Below the pieces are notes generated by a model. That model searched no databases and was not told the origin of the DNA. It saw only the letters and a list, made by a program, of their open reading frames with translations. Made by a program: the position numbers and the translations under genes. From Massilia atriviolacea (GTDB lineage: Bacteria; Pseudomonadota; Gammaproteobacteria; Burkholderiales; Burkholderiaceae_D), in NCBI RefSeq assembly GCF_003953935.1, contig NZ_RXLQ01000016.1, positions 90,182 to 154,181 on the forward strand: a stretch of DNA of 64,000 bases. Direction: 5' to 3'. How positions within the stretch are numbered: position 1 is the stretch's first letter; each line of letters starts with the position of its first letter. Below, in pieces: positions 48,101-57,100 of the stretch.

Positions 48101-51100
48101 TTCCAGCCGGGCGACGGGAAGGGGCTCGCCTTGCTGAAAACCGAATCGGTCGACGAGCTGGGTCGCGCGCTGAACTTCCAGGGCCGGTATACCGATGCGG
48201 TGGTGTTCAGCGCCGATGGCACCCTGGCCTTCGTGGCCGCAGCCAACAACCATGTGTACGTGGTGGATACGATGATGAAAAAGATCGTGCACACGCTGAC
48301 GGTGGGGAATGCGACTACCAGGCTGTCGAGCCTGGCCGTTCACGACGGCTGGCTGTACATCACGGAAGGCAATGCGGCGCGAAGTGACGGCGGCCGTTTG
48401 CTGCGCGTCAACATCGACCAGAAAACCGCCGGCTTCCTCAAGACCCAGCAGGTCATCGATCTGCCGGGGGTGGTTGCCGGGTCCGGCTTCCAGGACATGG
48501 CCGTCAATAACGGGCGCTACCTTGGCATTACCGCGACGGGCGAGCCGATCAGTATACAAAACACGCCATATGCCAAACCTGGCCATGTGTACGTGCTCGA
48601 CCTGTCGCTGGTCAATGCGCAAGGCAAGTTCACGGGACCGGCCTTCAAGGCCTTCGAGGGCAGCTATCCGTTCGCCAACATGGGCAAGGGTACCTTGTCG
48701 ATCGCGAGTGGCGAGGAAGCCGGCGAATTCCTGGTGACCAATGCCAAGGACTACAACCGTGGCGTGGTGGGCATTACCTGGACGCTCAATGGATCGGGCG
48801 AGCTGACCGGCGCGGCAAAAGCGAGCGCAACCACTCTGCGGCCTGAGGACGATCCGATGTGGATGGATAACAAGCATCATCAGAACATCCAGCGTGCGCA
48901 GCAAGTTGTCATGGTGACCTACGACGGGGTGGAGTATGCGCTGACGTCGGACTACAACATGTTGAGCAACGACCCTTCGTCGAGCGAGGCGGGCGGGTTT
49001 GGTTATGGCAAGCAGATTGGCGGCAAGATCGGGATCATCAAGAATCCGATGGGCAAGAACGGACATCCTGTTTACCTGGGCGCCACCACGCCGATCCCGA
49101 ATGCGTCGATCGACACCCTCTCGCTGGCGCCGGATGGACGCCTGTTGGGCAAGGTCTGGCTGGAAGAAGACATCGAAGGCGGAACCCGCTTCGTCGACGT
49201 GCTGTTCGCCTGGGATGCGAAGGAGTTGATTCGCGCCGCGCTTGGCCACGAGAACCTGCTGTCGTTCCCGATCGACCGGACTGGTAAGGGCAGTAATTCG
49301 AAACCGATCCTGGCGGCCCAGCCGATCCGCTATGACGGCCCGCTCGATGGACTGGACTTCGGCGCGATTTACGGGATCGGGACGTATACGCCGGGCATGG
49401 ATGTGACGGTGACGTCGGGCGATTTCGATATTCTGGCGCATTCCGACGTTATTGGCATTAGCGCGATCAACGGTGGCGGTACTCCTGTCGTTCAAACGTC
49501 ACCACGCGGAGACGCGGAAGGAGCAATAGCGGGTAGCCGGGCTGTGACTACCCCTGCAGTATCAAACCCGACAGATCCCACCACTCCTGGTGGCATATCG
49601 CCCGCGCTGACGAGTAACTATACCGAGGGCGTTGGTGAGCTTACGATACAGTGGAAGAATAACACTTCAGCAGGTCTTTATATGGGTGTTGAAATAGCTG
49701 CCGATAGTAAGTTTATTGTTGGGAGCCTAAAGAATGTGCCGCAGTTGGTCAATCCGGGCGGCATAATGAAGTTCGACATTAAGTCTACACTTTCACCGCA
49801 ATTGTTTCTTAACTCGCGCTCCATAATTGGTGAGGCGGAAGAGGTTCTGTTGGGTATTGCGGCTACTCTTACAACCGCTAGAGACGCTAACGGAACCGGA
49901 AAATCGGTTATTGGAAAGAAAATGATCTATTACCGTAGTGACATGGCGGATAATTACGTTGGGAGTGAGACGGTAAATGGCGAGAAGGTCGGCCTTGATG
50001 AGTGGAACTTTATTGATACCTTAGTTGGACAGACTAGAAAAAAAATTATCTACAATCCGCTTCATTTAAAAGCACGGTTTGTAGGTGCTAATCCGAGGGT
50101 GCCGGTCCCGTTCACAATCACACATGAGGGGGATTTCACCACTATTACCTATACTGCAAGGACACAGGCGCAAGCCGATAATGGGGTTGATAGTGTCGTC
50201 GTCGAATTTGGTGAGCCAGGCCCTGACGGTGATCCATTTAAAGCTATACAAAGCGGTAATTTTTCGGTAGAGCTGAAAGCGGCAACTGTACGGCACAGCG
50301 TTTTAAATCTTAATGTCGGAAAATTGAAGGAAGGCCTCATTGATCTGATTGCCCATCCACGAACCAATGCCGATTACAATTTTGCGCTAACAGGAACTAA
50401 GCTGGCTGAGGCTCACGAGAGCTCTCAACATGATTTTGATGAGTTTCAATCGAGAATTCTCTCGACGCTGATGACTAATGGAGCACTGAACGAAACAGAA
50501 TTCGGAAATTTTGTGGAAAAATATGTTGCGTCAGTTGAGGCTTTGCTGGCGACCATTGATCCGACAATCAAAGTTAATCGTGCCCATACGGAAGAAAATG
50601 GTGAAAATGATGCTGGAATGGATGCGCAATATTTGCGCATATTCCCCGATAAACCGATCCGCACCGGGCTAGCACACCATGATCTCGGCAATGTGGATGC
50701 TGTGGTTGCGGCGACAACCTCACCTGGCATTCAACGTGCGGTGATCGCGTCCATGATGAATAAGCGACGTGGAATGCCGGGAGGCAATCCTCGCCGTCCG
50801 ACGGATACTCCGCCTAGTACCTATTTGCTACCTGTCGGGGGAGGATTGGCGAATATCTTGCGAATCGAAAGCGCCCGTGGCATAACAAATATTAAAACTC
50901 CTACTGACAGATTCATCGAGGGACTGGCACAGAATATCGTGCATGAATTTGCACATACGTTGGGGATGATCGATGAATATGCGGTAGGCGAGAATCCTAC
51001 CCCAAATGGCGCTGTTCCCAATTTTATGGGATTGATCAACTACACACATGGGCGTAACGTAGAACGATATCAAAAACAGTTCATTGCATTGGCTACCAAG

Positions 51101-54100
51101 AGCGCGATGTTCCAACCTGGTCTTGTAGACATGCAAAGGCTGGTCGTGGTCTTGAACGCGCTTTTGCGTAAGGAGACTCCACCCCAAGCAATCTTGACCA
51201 CGCCAGGCGCGGCGCAAAACATCGTTCCGCTGACGTCGGCCGACGTCAACACGGTGCTCGCTGCCGCCCGCCAGCACTGGGCCGACGCCGGTGTCGCCCC
51301 AGAATGGTTCGCCGACGTGAACATCCAGATCGGCGACCTGGCCAAGGGCGTCGCCGCCGAAACCTCCGGCCGTACCATCACCCTGTCGGCAGATGGCGCG
51401 GGCTGGGGCTGGTTCGTCGACGCCACCCCGTCGGGTCAGGAAGAATTCGACGCCGACGGCAACGCATCCGAGTTTACCGCCCGTCCGGGCAGTGCGGCGG
51501 CAGCCAAAATGGATCTGCTGACGGTGCTGATCCACGAACTCGGCCATACTCTTGGCCTCGGTCACGAGACCGATCCGGAAACGGTCATGGACGCCCGCCT
51601 GGACCCGGGAGCGCGTCACTTGCCGAGCACGGAAGACCTGAACCGGCTGATCGCCATGGCCGCCGCCCAGGGAGGTTCGTCGTTCAACGCGACCGCCACC
51701 ATTGGCGCGCCGGCGACGCTGTCGGCGCAGGGCGCCAGCCCCGTCACGCCAATCACCCAGGCGCCAGCGGCAACGCTGACCAACGGCGCGCTGGGCACAG
51801 TCGCCGGCTGGCAGGTCGATGGCAATGTCGTCTTCAACGGCGACGGCAGCGCCACCTTGGGCGAGAGCGCGCTGTCCAGTGCCCACCTTGCTCAGAGTTT
51901 CACGATCAGGCAGGGCGACCGCTACCTGGCGTTCACGGTCGCGAAGAACCAGCTCCAGGCGAACGGTCCGGACAGCCGTTCCGGTCCCGGCGACGCCTTC
52001 GAAGTGGCGCTGCTGCACGCCACCACCGGCGCTTCGGTGGCCGGCACCACCGGCATGACCCGCAGCGATGCGCTGCTCAACATCCAGGGCGACCGCAGCG
52101 AATCGCTGTCGTCCAGCGTGCGCAAGGTGAAGAACGCGGATGGCTCGATGACTTACTACATCGACCTGGCGCAGGCTGTCGCTGGCGGCGACCCGCTGGC
52201 CGGCACCCCGGTCACGCTTGCATTCGACCTGATGGGCTTCGGCGCCGAAGCGAGTTCGGTCAGCCTGCGCGATATTGAGCTGGTGCAGGACCCGCTCGCG
52301 CTCGACGACGCCATCGCATTCGAGGAAGACACCGGGATCGCCCTTGCGCCGCTGTCGAACGACCTGGGTGCAACAGCCGCAGGCGCTGTGGTGGAACTGC
52401 TGTCCCAGCCAGCGCACGGCAGCCTGACGGCCAATGCCGACGGCACCTTCAGCTACAAGCCGGCGCCCAACTTCCATGGCGTCGACACCTTCAGCTACCG
52501 CTACACGGCAGGCGGCCGCACCTCGAACGCCGCCACCGTGACGCTGACTGTCACGCCGGTCAACGATGCACCGGCCATGGCGGACCATGCCGGCGTCGTC
52601 ACCGCCGGCCAGCCGTTCAGCTTCGATCCGCTCAAGGGCGCGGTCGATGTCGACGGCGACACCCTCTCGGCCATTGTGCTCGGCGCTCCCGCGCACGGCA
52701 CCCTGCTGCGCAACAGCGACGGCACGTTCACCTACGTGGCCAACGCCGGCTACGCGGGCGAGGATGCGTTGACCTATCAGGTCAGCGACGGTGTCGCACT
52801 GTCGGCGCCGGTGACCCTGCGCCTGACCGTGCTGGCCGGCAGCAGCGCGCCGGTGGCACGCGACGGGGCGGTGCAATTGCAGGAGGACGGCAGCATGGTC
52901 CTCGACCTCGGCAGCTTCGGCAGCGGTGGAAGCATCGCCGCCGTGACGGTGCAGCCGGTGCACGGCGCGCTGGTCCAGACCCCGCAAGGGACCTGGATCT
53001 ACACGCCAGCGGCCGACTTTGCCGGCACCGACACCCTGCGCTTCACCTTGAGCGACGGCCGCCAGGTCTCGGCCGAGGCCACGCTGACCATCACCATCAC
53101 CCCGGTCAACGACGCCCCAACGCTGAGCGACGCCAACATCGGCGTGCTGGAAGATAAATCCATCACGATCAATCCGCTGTCGGTGGCAAGCGACGTCGAT
53201 GGCGACCGCCTGGGCGCGCGCATCGTGGCCGGTCCGGCGCACGGTACGGTGCTGGTCAACGCTGCCGGCAACATCACCTACACGCCGCACGCCAATTACT
53301 TCGGCCCCGACAGCTACAGCTACGTCGTCAACGACGGCACGCTCGATTCGCGTGTGGCCACGGTCAACGTGACGGTCGTCGCCGCCAACGACGCACCGGT
53401 GGCGCGCGACGCCAGCGCCAGCATGCTCGAAGACGGCAGCATCGTCCTCGACGTGCGCGAGCTGCGCCTGGGTACCGATATCGACAGCAGCGAACTGACG
53501 CTGTCGATCGCCGGGGCTCCGGCCAACGGGGTGCTGAGCAAGCAGGCCGACGGCCGTTACCGCTACACCCCGAACGCCAACTACAACGGCAGCGACAGCG
53601 TGCGCTTTACGCTGTCGGACGGCAAACTGGTCTCGAACGTGGCGACGCTGGCGCTGACCATCGTGGCGGTCAACGACGCGCCGACCCTGGCCGACGCCCA
53701 GGTCGGGCTGCTGGAAGACGGCGCGATCACGATCGCACCGCTGTCGATCGCATCCGACGCCGATGGCGATGTGCTCAAGACGCGCATCGTCGCCGGCCCG
53801 GCGCACGGCACCCTGACAGTCAACGCCGCCGGCCACTTTACCTACACGGCCAACGCCAATTACTTCGGCACCGACAGCTATACCTTCGTCGTCAACGACG
53901 GCCAGGCCGATTCGAACGTGGCCACGGTCAATCTGATCGTCCACGCGGTGAACGACGCGCCGGTGGCGCGCGACAGTGCGGAAACGCTGGACGAGGACGG
54001 CAGCATAGTGCTCGATCCGCGCCGCCTGGGCATGGACGTCGACAGCAGCGTGCTGACGCTGGCCGTCGTCGGCGCTCCCGCCAACGGCGTGGTGACCAGG

Positions 54101-57100
54101 GACGCCGACGGCAGCTTGCGCTACACGCCGAAGGCCAACCACAACGGCGCCGACACGCTGCGCTTTACCCTGTCCGACGGCAGCAAGGTGTCGAATGTCG
54201 CCACGCTGACCCTGACCATCCGTCCGGTCAACGACGCTCCGGTCCTCACCGACGCCCAGGTCGGCCTGCTGGAAGACGGCGCGATCACCATCGCGCCGCT
54301 GTCGATCGCCAGCGATGCCGACGGCGATGCGCTCACCGCGCGCATCGTGGCCGGTCCGACCCACGGCAGGGTCACAGTCAACGCCGCCGGTCACTTCACC
54401 TACACGCCGGACCGTAACTACGCCGGCAGCGACAGCTACACCTACGTCGTCAACGATGGCACGCTCGATTCGAACCTCGCCACGGTCAGCCTGATCGTCC
54501 ACGCCGTGAACGACGCGCCGCTGCTGCTCGACCAGTCCACGGCGCTGCTGGAAGACGGCGCCGTCACACTGCGTCCTTCCTTCAGCGACGCCGACGGCGA
54601 TGCGGTCACGGCCAGCATCGTCGCCGGCCCGGCCAACGGCACGGTGGTGATCCATGCCGACGGCAGCTTCACCTACCAGGCCGATACCAACTATGTCGGC
54701 GCCGACAGCTTCACCTACCGCGTCAACGATGGCAAGTCCGATTCGAACATCGCCACCGTCACCCTCACCATCACCGAGGTCAACGACGCGCCGGTAGCCG
54801 TCAATTCGCTGGTGACCGGCACGGAAGACACGCCGCTCGTGCTGGCATGGGGCGACTTCTACGCGGGCGACCGCGATGGCGACGCCCTGAGCGTGATCCT
54901 GACCGCCTTGCCGGCGGAAGGGCGCCTGCAGGTGCGCCAGATCAGCGGCGCCTGGATCGATGCGGCGGTCGGCAACCACTTCACCCAGGCCGACCTGGAC
55001 GCCGGAAAACTGCGCTTCACTCCGGCGGCGAATGCGTCCGGCGGCGCCGGCTATCTGGAAAAAGGCTACGGCAACCAGCGCGAGCATTACGCCCGCCTTG
55101 GCTTCAGCGTTTCCGACGGCCGGGGCGGCAGTGCGTCCGCCATTGTCGAGATCGACATCAAGGCGGTGGCCGATGCCGCCGCGCTGCAGGTGCCCGCGAA
55201 TACGGCCGAGCGTCGCCTGTTCGGCACCGGCTGGGAGAGCGCGGCCAACGCCAACGACCAGTCGGGCATGGTCGACGCCGCGCTGTTCGACGGCTGGTCG
55301 CTGATCACCGGCACCGACCGGCATGGCGCCGGCCGCGGCCTCGGCGGCGGCAAGGATGGCTTCGAAATCTGGAGCCAGGGCGACCAGATGGAAGATGCCG
55401 GCGGCCGCATGCGCAAGGTGGCTGCGGCTGGCAACGGCGGCAACAACTGGCTCGAACTGAACGATGCCGGCGGCAACCAGCTGCAAACGCTGGGCATCGC
55501 GCGCGAAGTGACGACCGAGAAGGGCGCCAGCTACAGCCTGGGCTTCGACCTGGCGGGCCGCGTCGGCTACGATGCGGACACGACCCGCATCGCTGTGTAC
55601 GTCGACAACACCCTGGTCGCGCGCTTCGACAACACCAGCGGCAGCGCCCTGAACTGGCAGCATGCGGTCGCCAGGTTCACCGGTAATGGCGGCAAGCAAA
55701 CCATCCGCATCGTGACCGATGCCGCCGACCGCGAAAAAGGCGGTCGAGGCATGATGATCGACAACATCGCGCTGGACCAGAGCATCAAGCTCAATGCCGG
55801 CAAGCAGGGCGGCAGCGCGGTCCTGGCAGGCATCGGCGCGCAACTGGCCGATGCCGACGGCTCCGAGCGCCTCAAACTGACCCTGGCGGGCTTGCCTGCC
55901 GGTTCGGTAGTGAGCGACGGCAGCCGTTCGCTGACGCTCAGCGCGGCCCAGCCTGTTGCCGACATCACCGGCTGGAACACGGCGGCCCTGGCGATCAAGC
56001 CACCGGCGAGCTTCAGCGGCAAGCTGGCGCTGAAACTGAGCGCAGTCAGCAGCGAAAGCGTCGGCGCGAGCCAGGCGGTGGTGACCAGGGACATCGTTCT
56101 CGATATCGAGGCGGTGGCCCAGGCGCCGGTGCTGACGGTGGCGCCGGCGAAACTCAGCACCAGCCGCACCGTGCTGGAAACGAGCTGGGAAAACGTGTGC
56201 GACACGACGTATGGCGCGACCGTGATCGATTGCGACGAGTTCAACGGCTGGGAGGTGCTGTCGCCAGGTCGCGGCAAGGACGATGCCTTCCTGGTGTGGG
56301 GCAGCGGCGACAGCATGCCGAACGCGCTCGGCAAGCACGTGGCGGTGAAAGCCGCCAACGGCGCCGGCCGCGAGTGGCTGGGCCTGACCAACGGCGTCAA
56401 CAGCGGCAGCAATCCACGCTACCAGATGCCGGGCATCGAACGCTCGGTCGCCACCATCGACGGCGCGCACTATACCTTCAGCCTCGATTACGCGGGCCCG
56501 TTGGGCGTGGCGCCAGCCAACACGCGCATCGGCGTGTACGTCGACGACGTGCTGGTCGGCAGTTACGCCGGCCAGAGCGGCAATACGGCGCTGAACTGGA
56601 AAGCGCTGAACTTCAGCTTCACCGGTAACGGCCAGGCGCGCACGGTGCGCGTCGAGCTGGAAGGCGGCACCGATACGGGCACGGCGCGCGGCGCGATGAT
56701 CGATTCGCTCAAGGTGGTGGAAACCCTGCCTGCCAGTGCAAGCGCTGCCTACGGCTTCGTCAACACCGCCATCGCCTTGCCGGTGATCGGTGCCGCGCTG
56801 GCCGAGGGCGACAAAGGAGCGAGCCTGAAGACCGAACTGGCCGGCCTGCTCAAGGGCAGTGTGGTGCGCGATGGCGTGCGCGAGGTGCTGGTCACCGGCA
56901 GCGGGTTGGTCGACCTGAGCGGCTGGAACCTGGCGGCGCTGAGCGTCACGCCGCCCAAGCGCTTCGAAGGCATCATGCAGTTGCAGGTGCGTTCGACCAG
57001 CACGGCGGCCGGCAACGGGTCGACTGCGCTGGCTTCGCGCGAGCTGGCCGTGCATGTCCTGGGCGGCAGCGCCTGCGATACGCCGGCAGGCTTGAATCCG

